Shown in pieces: positions 1 to 12,743 of a DNA stretch of 64,000 bases. The notes beneath the pieces were generated by a model. It did no database searches and was not told where the DNA came from. It worked only from the letters and a program-made list of their open reading frames with translations. A program made the translations under genes and the position numbers. The stretch lies in assembly GCF_016859285.1 (NCBI RefSeq), contig NC_053418.1, forward strand, positions 8,824,501-8,888,500, given 5' to 3'. Position 1 is the first letter of the stretch; each line of letters opens with the position of its first letter. This DNA is from Xiphias gladius (taxonomy: Eukaryota; Chordata; Actinopteri; Istiophoriformes; Xiphiidae).

Positions 1-174
1 TGTCCGTTGCTGCTGAGACACAAACAGGTGACAGTTTTGTGATGGTTCTTCAGGGACGCCAGAGGCTGGCCTCCTTTTAAGAGATCCCACACTTTCACGT
101 AGCGCCCCCCTAGAGATAGTGACGTAAAGAATTTGGATTAAACGTTTCCTAATGTCCTGGATGAACATCGGTAA

Positions 175-217
<43 letters not shown>

Positions 218-2472
218 TAATGTAGTGAAAATAACGTAATGTAGTTTGTGTATGAGTGCGGATTGGTCTGACGACGAGCGGGTACATTTTGGGTGACTAC
301 CTGCGGAGACAAGGAGACCCTCAGAAGGATACAGAAGCAGACTCTCCACTGGCTGGCCATGGTCCATGGTCATCACACTCTTATCCACTCTGGCATCAAA
401 CAGTTTCAGTGTGTGGTCGTATGATCCTACGATAAAAACATCCATTTTTAGTCACACGAAAACAGAGCAAATGCCTTCATCCTGGTCCTCATCTCTCTGT
501 CTAGCAGCTCAAGAGCAGCATTTTGACTGTGATTACTCAGATTATTTTTTCTGCAACAACTAATAACTTTGCATATTAATTATTCAAGTAATCTAGTTAT
601 ATAAGTTCATGTTTCTTTTTCATATTTGTTTGTTTTTTAGCACAAATTATTTTAAAAAAATGCAGCTAATACACCATAAACCTGGCAGATAATAAAAGAT
701 CAGTGAAAGTTAAGTGTTGGTAGACTGAGTCTGTGCCTGTTACGTCGCTTTGATCTAAAAGCCTTTGTGACAGACGACATCCCTCATATAGTGGTTCTAT
801 TCAAAACGTCTACTGGCTACAATAAATGTCTAAATACATAGATAATTCTGGGATGGACCAGCTATTGATGCTAATGGACCAAAAGGGTAATTTCCTTAAT
901 TTCCTCCTACAATGTGAAAAATTGAGCTCAATCTCACCAGTAATGAAGAGATCTCGGTTGAGTTTGCTCGTGACACCACAGCGGATGTAATCTGTGTGTT
1001 CTGGGTAGGTGCTGAGCTCCGTGGCATTTGGGATGTCCCAAAGTCGACAGGTGTAGTCGTCTGACCCCGTGAGGATCTGGTAACGGTCTGAGGTGAAGTC
1101 CGTTACATGTACAGCCCTGAGCAGAAATAAAGAGACAAAATTCACATTGGTTCTCTTTCATGAAGAAACGTTTATGAGTAAGCACGACAGTTTGCTGGTT
1201 GTCAGAATCCTTGAGCTCATCATGAAATTCAGTCGATGGATCACTCAAGAAATCATCATTCAACACTTCCTTTGCAACACATTAACTCCAGACGACACAA
1301 TCAGCTAGTCAAAAAGTCTCACGCGCCCCTGAGCAGTACAGCAGCTTAGCATATTTGTTTGTTTTGATACAATATCATAAAAACAATAATTTATATGCTG
1401 ATACCAACAGAGGCAGTCTTTTCTTTTGTAGACTTTTTAAACTGTTAGGGACTTCTATCTGACTGAAGATCTGGAAACTCAAATTGTATTATGCAGTAGG
1501 AATTAGGCTGTCGGCACACTACAAGCAAGTATGCTAAATAAGCATTCTGTCTGCTCCTTTTGTTTATTCACATTTTATTGCTTTATGCAAATATATCGAC
1601 CAGTATGCTCCAAGGCACATGATAAAAGGATTCTTGATGTGCCGGGATTCCTTGAGGCATTCTGTAATCCTGCAATTATTTTGAAATGATGACAGCAACA
1701 GCAGCGAGAAAAACTCACAGACACATAAGAGAGACACTCAGCCTTCAGGCTAGGACAGCACAGCTAAAACACTAACAGACAGGGAAACGTGCGATACGTA
1801 CTTTGTGTGCCCTTTGAACATCCTGAGTGCCACCTTGCCGCTGACATCAAACAGCCGGACTACAGAGTCCTCACATCCCGCCACAAGCAGCTGACCGTCT
1901 GACCTGAACCTCCCACAGTATGCAGTGTCCTTAAACCGTGTAAATGTCTTCACTGGCTCCTGGGAGAACGGCCCGTAAATGTGGATCTGTACAGAAACCA
2001 GTTTTACAATGAGAAGAAAACTCCAACAAATCTTGTCTACTTAATACCTGATTAATCATCGAGGACTGACTGTAAACCAGAATTGTGTAAATGTGAATAC
2101 TGATTAAACTGAGTGAACAAAAAAGATCGGATTTCATACAAGCGAAGCCAACATACTCTTGTGAACGCCGTCACAGCAAAATTATGTGGAGCCACAGGGG
2201 AGAAGTCAATGTTTGTGATTGCTCCAAATTCTTTTATCTGGACCGGAGCCTGTGAGAAGAGAAACAAAGATGCATTGTTAAGACCGGGAAAAAAATTTAA
2301 AGCCAACTCTGACATCACCTGTAATAAATGACATTTTTTGCCCACAGAAATATTACAACAGAATAAAGTAGAAGAGACTCACCTTGTAGTTTTTCCAGTA
2401 CAGTGTGTCTTGTGTGACTTTCTCTCCAAGTCTGGGATAGACTTGGATTTTCGTAGGCTTAAATGAAGCCAT
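1..2472 (-). CDS. utp15: UTP15, U3 snoRNA-associated WD40 protein (5' half; runs off the left edge)
   Basis: Six coding exons read on the minus strand: 2383-2472, 2157-2249, 1802-1986, 938-1116, 301-426 and 1-109, with AG acceptors, GT donors and matching phases. They give about 260 residues, roughly half of the ~520 of vertebrate UTP15. The start [18 protein letters not shown], followed by [11 protein letters not shown], matches the family N-terminus. WD40 repeats follow, with signatures such as [18 protein letters not shown]-like blades and [16 protein letters not shown]15 is a nucleolar part of the t-UTP/UtpA subcomplex of the small-subunit processome, needed for pre-18S rRNA processing and efficient rDNA transcription (family knowledge). 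The ATG at 2472 lies just inside a coding exon whose acceptor is near 2500, so a 5' UTR exon must lie further upstream, probably near 3.2-3.3 kb. The C-terminal UTP15 domain is outside the window. Confidence 0.95.
176..216. repeat. (AAT)n microsatellite
   Basis: About 14 tandem AAT units lie in the utp15 intron between the exons at 1-109 and 301-426. Reading through it on the minus strand gives a run of tyrosines, a translation artefact. Confidence 0.95.
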
Positions 2473-3149
2473 TTCTGTGCTGATCACAAAACACCAGGTC
2501 TGGAAGATACAGAAAATAAAAACATGGATATCAACATATAGCAAGAGATATGACAGCTGGGCTAGTTAAGCCTCTTAAACCCCACTTACCTACTGGTGGG
2601 ATGGAGTCATATAACATAAGGCCCAAGACATTTATAATAATTAAGAATTGCCACACAGAGTGGAATAAGGAGATTTTTTCACAAAAGCTGAGCTAAGTAA
2701 AGGGGAAATTAACGTGGTAAAATGGTCAAGGGAATAATTGTTTAGCCCTTTTAGCTTGATCCACAAGGGCATAAAGAAACATAATTGGTAAGAGAGCTCA
2801 CATTCTTAACCCAACATCATCACAACCCACCAAACTGTGCAGTTCGTGAAGGCTAAGCGAGCAAGTTCATTATTTCGAGGCAACAGATTCTTTCTTTGAA
2901 GTTTTTGATTATGCAAGAGCTCATTAAAATAAAAATTGTACAGTAAGATACAGTCAAGTTTTTCCTAAGAGCTCAAATTAGACGTAAGGTTAATGGTTTG
3001 AAAACAGAAGCAACTTAGTAGACAGATACCTGACCCAACGTGTTCAGTGCAGCACAACTTAGTTAGCACACTGCGCTTTAGCCGACTAGCATTCTCTACT
3101 AAACCGGGCTCTGATGACTCTCACCTTTGAACGAAAATGTACAGGAGTG

Positions 3150-3900
3150 AAAACTTATTTTCTTTAGTAGAATATGTTGAAATTAGATGATTCCGATATG
3201 GGTTGCCCAAGTAAACCAAAAGTTGCTCATTTTAACGAGTGATCACGTTGCCTCTCGGTGGACAGGAGGACGCCATGATTATAAACGCGACTACTTCCGT
3301 TATGAATGGCATATCGTTTAACAATTTCAAAACATTTTCAAAAGCAATTTTAGATAGCACTGTCGGGTTACTTTGTATTTTTTTTTCTTTTTTACAGGTT
3401 TACATATCAATTATCCTAATAAAAAGGAATTTTTATGATTATAACATTTTCCTTTTCGGTGAAAGAAAAGAGTGAGAAATCTTGTATCGATTTGGCCTTT
3501 TTATGTTAATTTTTGTCTTATATAGTACTTTATTACTAATATTCTACGTGGCTGTTAAAAATATTTGCTACTACCTAAAAAATAATAAATAATAAATTAT
3601 CTCCTTTTCAGAAGTTTCCGAGTTCACCACTTTTAATCAATTTTAGAAAGCATGTAATTGTTGAATGTATTCTCTGCGTCTTCAAAAACACAACAGGACA
3701 TATTTAACATTAGAAAACACTGGATTAAGATTAAAGTCATGTTTAAATTTGAGCACGAATTCTGAAAATCTGTGAGCGCACCGGCAGATTGTCGACCTGA
3801 GTACGTCACTTCCGGCCTTCGCTCCTTTCTCCGAGCTTCAATCGGTTGTGTGACCCGCGTGTTTACACACTCCCAGGTCAGTTCACGTCTCTGTAGCCAT
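3150..3900. promoter_or_regulatory. Divergent promoter region between utp15 and btf3
   Basis: The two genes point away from each other and no other gene is visible between them. Near 3275-3305 the minus strand carries an ETS-like ACTTCCGTT complement and an ATGGCGTCC motif resembling YY1 sites, a likely utp15 start region. On the plus strand an ACTTCCGG ETS-type site lies at 3808-3815, next to an ACGTCA half-CRE. It is followed by a pyrimidine run CTCCTTTCTCC at 3822-3832 that could be a TOP-type transcription start for btf3. Transcription starts are inferred, not shown. Confidence 0.55.
3826..3876 (+). other. btf3: Candidate btf3 non-coding first exon
   Basis: A pyrimidine-rich start followed by about 50 bases ends at a good donor (TCCCAG then gtcagt, 3877). 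No ATG is present in it, so the mRNA would begin translation in the next exon at 4784, giving the short BTF3 isoform. The exon is inferred from the motif and donor only. Confidence 0.4.
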
Positions 3901-4711
3901 TTGAGCTGCCCCAGACTCGTATAATTTAGACTGTGTGAAGGAAGAAAGGTTCCCGGTGCCACTGTATGCATTAAAATGCGAGGAAAACGTCAATTATACT
4001 TGAGCGCTACCATCAGTTTGAAGAGGCCTAAGTTAGCTGTTTAGCATGGCTTGCTAACTAGCCGGCAGTTAAGTGTCATAATTTCTGAGACCTAGACATT
4101 AAAAAAAAAAAAAAAACGTTTCTTAGGCCTGGAAGCTGAAAGTTCGAGCATGAGTGTTTCGTTAGGGCACATTAGGAAAAGTGAGCTGGTAAGGTTAACA
4201 GCCAGCTCGTCCCTCTTCGCTTTGGGGAACGTTGTGAACCTAACTTAGCCACTAACTTTAGCTGACCACCTCTGTCTGATTCATGCGGAACTTGAGTCGA
4301 GACTCAAAAAGTGTCCAGCTATTTTAGGTGCTCCTGGCAGCTGTACATTCTTGTTAGTTTGAGTTAAAACGACGGGGGGCTGTTTAGGGAGTTTTAGGTT
4401 TGGCAATTCCTTGTAATTACAAACCCTAAGTTTCCACTGAACTGTAGAAATCACACATCACAGTAGGTTCTTATAGTTCATGAATTGCCAATTTGTCATT
4501 TATGAAATTTAGACTTCTTTCATTTTCCATATTTCTCTAGCTCTGATTCTCATCTCATGATCAAACTTAGTGTGCATGTAGATTATAGTATCTGATGAGA
4601 AAACGGCTGTAAAATCGGTATCGACACAACACATCCATCATATTAGTGTTGTGATGACATTACTGGAATGACTATTGGAGCTTTCATGTTTTACAGCCCT
4701 GTGTTTACTGA

Positions 4712-6106
<1,395 letters not shown>

Positions 6107-6422
6107 CAAACACCAGCGGACAATACAAGGCTCCTCTTGACAAACTATATTTTGACACATTAGCAGTTTGTAGTTGTTCATCTCTTGTTATTGTTCTGTG
6201 GCTACAAAAGTTGCTTTTTAATTGTAACCTTGACAATTGGGCTAAAACAAGTAAACCGACTTTTTATGGCAACTGTTACCCTTTTGTCTGATTTTCCTCG
6301 TTCCACAGTACCAGTGATATTATTTAATTCAGTGGAATGCGCAGACCTGTTTCTTTCTCACGCTGCCTCTCCTGCATTGTGATGCCCACACATCAAAAAT
6401 GTATTGTTGGCATTAATCATGT

Positions 6423-6428
6423 AATAAA
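6423..6428 (+). terminator. btf3: btf3 polyadenylation signal
   Basis: AATAAA lies 317 bases after the btf3 stop codon, followed by a T/G-rich stretch near 6438-6460. It is the first canonical signal after the stop. Confidence 0.75.
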
Positions 6429-6464
6429 GATTCTCATGGTCTTAGTTTTCTGCATTTTTACAGG

Positions 6465-8810
6465 TGATTAGGTAATGGCAGTCATTACTATTAGGAATAT
6501 ACCAGAAGAAACAGAATTGTTTTCATTACCATGATCACAGCAGTACTGCTGCGTTCACTCAGAAGCATTTGACAGACTTCACAGTCTAACAAGCAATGTT
6601 ATACTAAGTGTGTAAGTGGAAAAAAATAGAAGCTTGATGAGAATGTACAGGTTGCAGTAAAATGTGAAAGTCAAGCCATGAGGAGGCCTGTGTTGACAGC
6701 AGCACTGGATAAATTCAAAACATGTCTGTTCCACGTTACAGAAGGCTTAAAAACCCAACACAAAAACATCCAATGCAATCAGACTGTTATATACAGTAGA
6801 GCCTTATGCTTCAAACAGGCCAGTGCAGCTACTCCTCCCAGTGGGCGGAGTACAGTAGCTGCTGTGTATAGCCTCCCCTATTATAATGCCCCATTCTGAG
6901 TGCCAAAATGTCTGATTATAATGGTCTTTCATAAATCTCTTTTATTTTACATACTGTATGTCAAATCACAGGTGTGGCAAAAGCCACAGTTAAGCCAATT
7001 TCAAAATTGAGAGCCTGAGCCCTACATCAGAACCAAGCAGCAAACCCCCCCCCCCAAAAAAAAGCATCTTCCTCATGCACCTTTGGTCTGCCAGAGCACT
7101 GTGTCACTGGGAATCAGGAGCTGGAGTTAATTTTCTGTCTAGAGTGCTACACAAATTTTCTGGCTCAAGACCTTCTAGTAATTTTCTGTGAATCTGTTTA
7201 ATCACTGAAGCTCTGGTGGATGCATCAGCAACATACTGGCGTCAAGTTTTAAAAAGATTATAATGGTCATACATAAGAGGGTTTACATCAGCAGTAAGGT
7301 GACCCTGTCTCTGGCATTACACATGATTTAGGGTCACCTATTGGTGCTACTGAATATCAGCTGGTGATCTATCTGTGATGCTCAATATGTTGCTAATCTA
7401 GCCAGGGTAGTTAAACATCCAATTGTATGATGTGATGAGTTTCTTGCACGAAAGGCTGTCAAAAAGTTGTTTGTTTGTTTTTTAATGAGAAGCACAGAAG
7501 ACGTTAGACACACTGAGATAATCATTTCTCTCTATATATTAAACTAGGGATGGGGTGGATGTTGAAACTGTTGTTGACCCCTTTCTTGGACAGCCTTGGT
7601 GTTTTTTTTTTTCCATTATCTGGATTGAAGTGACCTTGGCATAGTAATGAAAACTGCGTGAACTAAAAGATGTTCTCAGTTTGTCGATTGCTATCGAAGT
7701 TACACACAGAATAGGCTGGGACTTTGTGGCTTTGTTCACAATTAATCATCTAATTAAGTGGAAAAAGTAAGTTGGGTGACTCAGAACCATCTTTGAACTT
7801 CATAGTGAAATCACAATCAAATATATTTCACCTTAGTGAAAGTAAAAAGGCCAAATGAAAAAAATGAACTTACAGCTATATTGAAACCTTTAAGAAAACT
7901 GAATCAAATTTATTGTAAATTACAGTATATAGACATATATTACTTGTTTAAATTCATAACACTATAATTTTAAAATATAAAGATTATTATCAATAAAGTG
8001 AGCATTCACTACAATCACTGCAGGTACTGAGAGAGGTTAAGTACATTAAAGTGTTCTCCAAAGCAGATACATTAATAATACTATTTTTGCTTTTAAGGAA
8101 CTGGAACCTGAAACCAGCTATTTCAGTACATATGACCTAACACTTTTTACAGAAAATAAGGTCCGCAATGTGGTAACTATCGCTATGTCATACCGTGTGG
8201 GGTAAATTCTTTTAAATATTATGAGTGATGGATTTGCTGACCACACTGCAAGAGGACAAAGAAGATTTATAATGCCAAATACCAATATAGCCCCACCCCC
8301 CATCCCCGCACATGAATTGCAGGGCTTTGTTTACTATAGAGGTACTTCAAACTCTTTTTAACATCTGACAGGATCAGATGAATGACCTACTGTATGTGTG
8401 AGGATAAACACATAATTGTGAACTACAGGACTAATTTGAATTCTTTCATAGCTGAAATTTGGTCAAACAAAATTGGATTGCCCCTTACATGACTAATGGC
8501 CAGGGAAAGTCCAGATGTCTTTCCCTGTCTCTTTTCGTGGGTGGTGTGTGTGCATGCCGATGCATGCTTGCATGTGTGCACGGTCTGTAACTTCATTATT
8601 GTCAAATGTCCTCATAAAGATGGTATGATGGTGAACATCTCTGAAGGAATATCATTTTTCTTGGTCCTTTTTTTCTGGGATTTAAATCTAGGATTAAGGA
8701 ACAGAATTAGATTTGGGATCAGGGAAATATTATCATTAATGCAAAGACACACAGGTGCAGATTTTTTACTGTATGCAGTATGTATCTTATACACAGTCTC
8801 TCTTGCCAGG
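6465..8810. other. Intergenic, no gene seen
   Basis: AT-rich sequence between btf3 and il12b. Open frames are short, start at random and show no recognisable motif. A C-run followed by an A-run sits near 7046-7064. I see no RNA gene or promoter I can support. Confidence 0.6.
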
Positions 8811-9150
8811 CTGCAACTAATGACATTTTTCGTTACCAGTTCATTTGAAGATTCGTTTTTCAATTAACTGATTAATCATTTGGTCTATAAAGTGTGAGAA
8901 ATTAGTAAAGAAATCCCAAAGCAATTTTCAAAAGCCCAAGGTGAATCAAATGGCTTGTTCTGTGCGACCAACATTCCAAAAAAATCTTCAATTTACCAAA
9001 ACACAGCAAATGTTCAAATAGAAGAAGCAAGAACCAGTGAATTTTGGCATTTTAGTTTTAAAAAATTGGCTTAATGACTTGAAACACTTTGTAACTGATT
9101 AAAGTATCTGAGTACTTGCCAAGTAATCAATCACTCATTTCAGCTAGTCT
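8808..9150 (+). repeat. Teleost interspersed repeat ('gctgcaactaatgac' family)
   Basis: It begins CAGGCTGCAACTAATGAC, contains GATTAATCATTTGGTCTATAA and a CAAAGCCCAAG-like block, and ends with AAGTAATCAATCACTCATTTCAGC. Order and spacing match a very abundant fish non-autonomous repeat that I recognise but cannot name with certainty. It is diverged, and the terminal inverted bases are eroded. Confidence 0.55.
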
Positions 9151-9335
9151 CTCGTGGAAGAGTGTATAATCTTTAAACGAGACAAACATTTCTGTATCCA
9201 TTTCTATGGTCTGCCACTGAGGCTATCACATCTGTATTCTGTTCATTTTATCTGAACCTTAGACTTGGAGAAATAGGTTTTTTGCCTTTTTAGTTCCCGT
9301 AAAGATAGAGGATCGAACGTGCGTGTATTTTTTTG

Positions 9336-9362
9336 TGTGTTTGTGTGTGCGTGTGTGTGTGT
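9336..9362 (+). repeat. Short imperfect (GT)n tract
   Basis: TG-rich run interrupted by single bases; upstream of il12b. Confidence 0.7.
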
Positions 9363-9620
9363 CCTGTTTGTCTGATTCCAGTATTGTTAATCAGATACAG
9401 TATATGCCAGATACTGTGTTATGCTGCAGCATTTCATCATAAAGCTGAGGGTATCCCCCCATCACACTGAACACCCACACTTAACACTTCTTATCTCCAC
9501 CACTCAGTCCCTTATTTGAAATTCACAGTTTATCCGTTTACAAAATTTGACATGCAAAACAGTATGGAGGAAATGCACTGTCTGCCATCTCTGTCAATAG
9601 TTTTTTGTTTTTTTTTTATC

Positions 9621-9651
9621 AGTTTTCTATCTCCGTTTCTCTCTCACTTCC
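9621..9651 (-). promoter_or_regulatory. ETS/IRF-like composite element upstream of il12b
   Basis: On the minus strand this reads GGAAGTGAGAGAGAAAC followed by GGAGATAGAAAACT. The first part resembles an ETS-IRF composite element (GGAA-NN-GAAA type) and the whole resembles an interferon-stimulated response element. It lies about 60 bases upstream of the TATA box. Mammalian IL12B promoters carry an ETS/ICSBP site in a similar place (family knowledge). Function here is inferred. Confidence 0.4.
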
Positions 9652-9707
9652 AAAGGTGCTATGACAGTGATGATGATGGCGATGATGATGAATGTTGTAT
9701 GCTTAGA

Positions 9708-9715
9708 TATAAAAA
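9708..9715 (+). promoter_or_regulatory. TATA box of il12b-like gene
   Basis: TATAAAAA lies 104-111 bases before the proposed ATG at 9819. It would place the transcription start near 9738 and give a 5' leader of about 80 bases. Confidence 0.5.
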
Positions 9716-9818
9716 TGGAGCTCAGTGGGCAGTAAGAGCACACAACCATCAGGATCGCCACGACTGAACTTCTGCTCTTGGTTTTTTTATTGTATCGCTT
9801 CAGTGTGATTTCCTCCAA

Positions 9819-12274
9819 ATGGTAAGCACTAACTACTAGGAGTCAAAACAAGGAAATAGACGCTGTATACATCTTTTTAAAATTTTTTACTTATTATTTG
9901 TGCAGTTAATGCGGCATTTGATCGTTTGTGGGAAAATTGTAGTGTAGTACTTTGATTATTCTGATCACTTTTGCACTATCGTAACATATTTTTTCGACTA
10001 AAAGCATTCAGCCAATTAAAATGTGCCATGAACAGATTTTTAGTTTGTTTCTCACTTGAAGATGAAATGGACAATAATCACCAAAAATCATGGGATAATT
10101 ACTTAGTTTTTTATGCAAGTACTGGATAGTTTTCAATAATCTTCTCCTCCTCTTGCTGTCACTCACTCCTTCAAAAGACTTTGCCTCTGTGGATATTTGG
10201 GCTTCTGCTCATCGGCCCAACAGGAGCACATAGACTCAACCACTTTCCAGAAAATTGTACGTCTTATTTATGGTCCACATGTTTTTAATAACAATAAGAA
10301 TTCTTCCATATCTTCAATGTTTGTACATCTGTTAATCTTGACATGTTAATTAACGTGTTTTCGTGCATGTGTATGTCTCTATGTGTACATTTCTGTCTGT
10401 ATCTATGTTTGTGTAGTTGTTGTGGCCAAAAGGGGTGAAGAAAATACAGTCACACTGACCTGCAGTACAAAGATCAACCAAACGGTCACATGGATTTTTG
10501 AGCATTTTACGACAGAGCATTTAGGGGACAGAGCCCAGCAGGACGGTCAAAATCTGAAATTGTCAGATGTAGATACACCCATGCTGGGAGAATACAGCTG
10601 CTGGAGAGGAGAAGAGATGTTATCATCAACCCATCTGTTGCTGGAGGCTTTGGAGGAAGATGAATTAGGTGAGATGCTCATTTCATTTTCCATTTTTTCT
10701 ACTGTCCATATACTGTAAATGATAGGACTCTCTCCAATAGAGAAACATACAGCCAACATATCCAAAATTAACACTGACAAAGCCAGTCGAAGTCTTGAAA
10801 TTCTGGAATATTTCTGTCTTTAGTAGAGGAAACTGAAACTTAACAACCACTTAACCATTCTGTGATGCACTTCCAACATAAATGTCTTACATTCCATTTT
10901 ATTTTCTCTTCGTTTTTTGGTGTGACAAAGTCTAAACCTTTTCCATTAAACTTGTGTCCACTCACTTTGTGTATCTTTACAGATTCTTTGATCAACTGTT
11001 CTGCAAATTCTTATGACTGTAAGTTCAGCTGCAACTGGACCAACCCTAGGTACACAGTGGTGCGCCTTGGACTTGGCCATGACTGGTAAATTTAAAAAAA
11101 ATAAAACATTGACAGTTATAGACAGATAGTTGCATACAGTGTATAAAGATAGACCAACAAGCAGACAGAATGGTACCTTTCTCAGTTACATATTTCACCC
11201 AGAGTCTGTTTGCTGCTTTCCTCTGTAGCAGTGAAGGTGTGAAGTCCTGCCACTGGGTCAACAGCAGTAATCAGACGCAGGATGGGGGATTCCAGTTTCA
11301 GCTGTCCCACTCCCTCTCACCCTACGCTGAGGAAAGCACCAAGCTCGAACTCACTGCCGAGGCCATCATCAATGACTCCTTCCTCAGGAGAACCAAGAGA
11401 TTTTATCTCAGAGACATCAGTAAGCTGAGTGAAACTGAGCTAGACCATAGGCATTCAACAGAAGATTATCAAGATTTGAAGTAACCAGCATCTTTTGCAC
11501 GAAATCACAAAGTTGTTCACAAAGTAAAAAAGTACATTGTTCAGTAACTTTCTGATCAAGTAAAAATGCATTTTCTACACATTATAGAAAACTATAACTA
11601 CATAAAAGTCATTGTAAAATGAAAATATTTTCAAATAATTGTTATATAGCTACAAAAACAACTGTGACTATTTAAAAATGTAACATTAAAATGTAAGTTA
11701 AAAAAAGAAAAGAAGGCAAATTTAAGCAGTCATACAACTGTTCATCTGTAAATCCTTTTTGTATATAAATGCGATTATTGCAGCAAATATTTGTTAATTT
11801 ACATATATACTTCAACGATTCCTTACAAGATAGACTTTAACCCATACTTTTAACTGTAATTTTTCTTCCTTCAAGTTAAACCTGAGATACCCCAGGTTGT
11901 CACGTGTCAGGAGGTGGACCAGGACCTGAACGTGACCATTTATCCACCACCCAGCTGGTCCACTCCTCACAGTTTCTTCAGTCTGGAGCACCAGATTGAA
12001 TACAGGTTACAAGATGATGGCAAGGTACACACAAGCTTGCACTGAAACAAAGTCTGGTGATCCCTCCACGTCTGCCATTCTCTCCACTAAAGTTTGTTTT
12101 CTTATTGTGTGACCTGTCTGACTTTAGATTGGATACTCTTCATCTTCTCTGATACCGAAGAGGGTTAGCGAGCTGAGGGTTCGCTGCAGAGACTCCCTGG
12201 TGCTCTCAAAGTGGAGCAATTGGACCCCTTGGAAAAAAGTCATCTACAATAAATCCGGCACTGTCTGCTCCTAG
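9819..12274 (+). CDS. il12b: Interleukin-12 subunit beta (p40)-like cytokine receptor-type protein
   Basis: Seven coding exons are proposed: 9819-9821, 10178-10256, 10417-10668, 10983-11085, 11229-11419, 11876-12024 and 12128-12274. All phases agree and the total is 307 residues (human p40 has 328). Order: signal peptide MTLPLWIFGLLLIGPTGA; an Ig-like domain with TVTLTC and GEYSCW (about residues 25-110); then two fibronectin-III cytokine-receptor domains. Diagnostic p40 features include FYLRDIIKP, WSTPHSFFSL, and a WSxWS-like KWSNW near the end followed by a C-terminal TVCS. Several N-glycosylation sequons are present. Known role: secreted subunit that pairs with p35 or p19 to form IL-12 or IL-23. 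The first exon contributes only the ATG and is inferred from a GTAAGC donor at 9822; the rest is secure. Teleosts have several p40 paralogues and I cannot say which this is. Confidence 0.88.
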
Positions 12275-12737
12275 TTTTTCTTTGTTTGTACATGTCTACA
12301 ATTTTCTCTCATGTCCTCTCACATACCATTTTTCACAATGTGTTTCTGGCTGTCTCCCATTGGCCAAGAGATAACACACACAGCACTCACCAGAAGCTCA
12401 GCAATAAGTAAAGAGTTTTGTTTTATGATAGAAGATTGCTAAAGCACACTTTTAGTATTTATTTTTATTAATGACTGTAGTAAAATAGTTTATTTTTGCA
12501 AATACTTATTATTCATATTAAATCATGCACACAAAAATTTAAGGAAAGTCTCTCTTGCTACAAAAAGCACTACTATTCCCCAATGTGGGGTCTGGTAACT
12601 ACAAGAAGTCCTTCTGAGGGCTGATAGAGTTCCATAGGAAATGTAGACAATAGAAATTAGTACTGTAGAGTCACTGTTACCTCTCAAATTACAACACAGA
12701 CAGTTCTGTGAATCCATACGAAACTATCAGGTAGCAA

Positions 12738-12743
12738 AATAAA
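12738..12743 (+). terminator. Possible il12b polyadenylation signal
   Basis: AATAAA, 464 bases after the il12b stop codon, in AT-rich sequence. It is the first clear hexamer I find downstream. Confidence 0.4.

Noticed and set aside
149-445. 98-codon frame with a long tyrosine run
   Set aside because: It joins a real utp15 exon to an intronic (AAT)n microsatellite; the tyrosines are the repeat read in frame.
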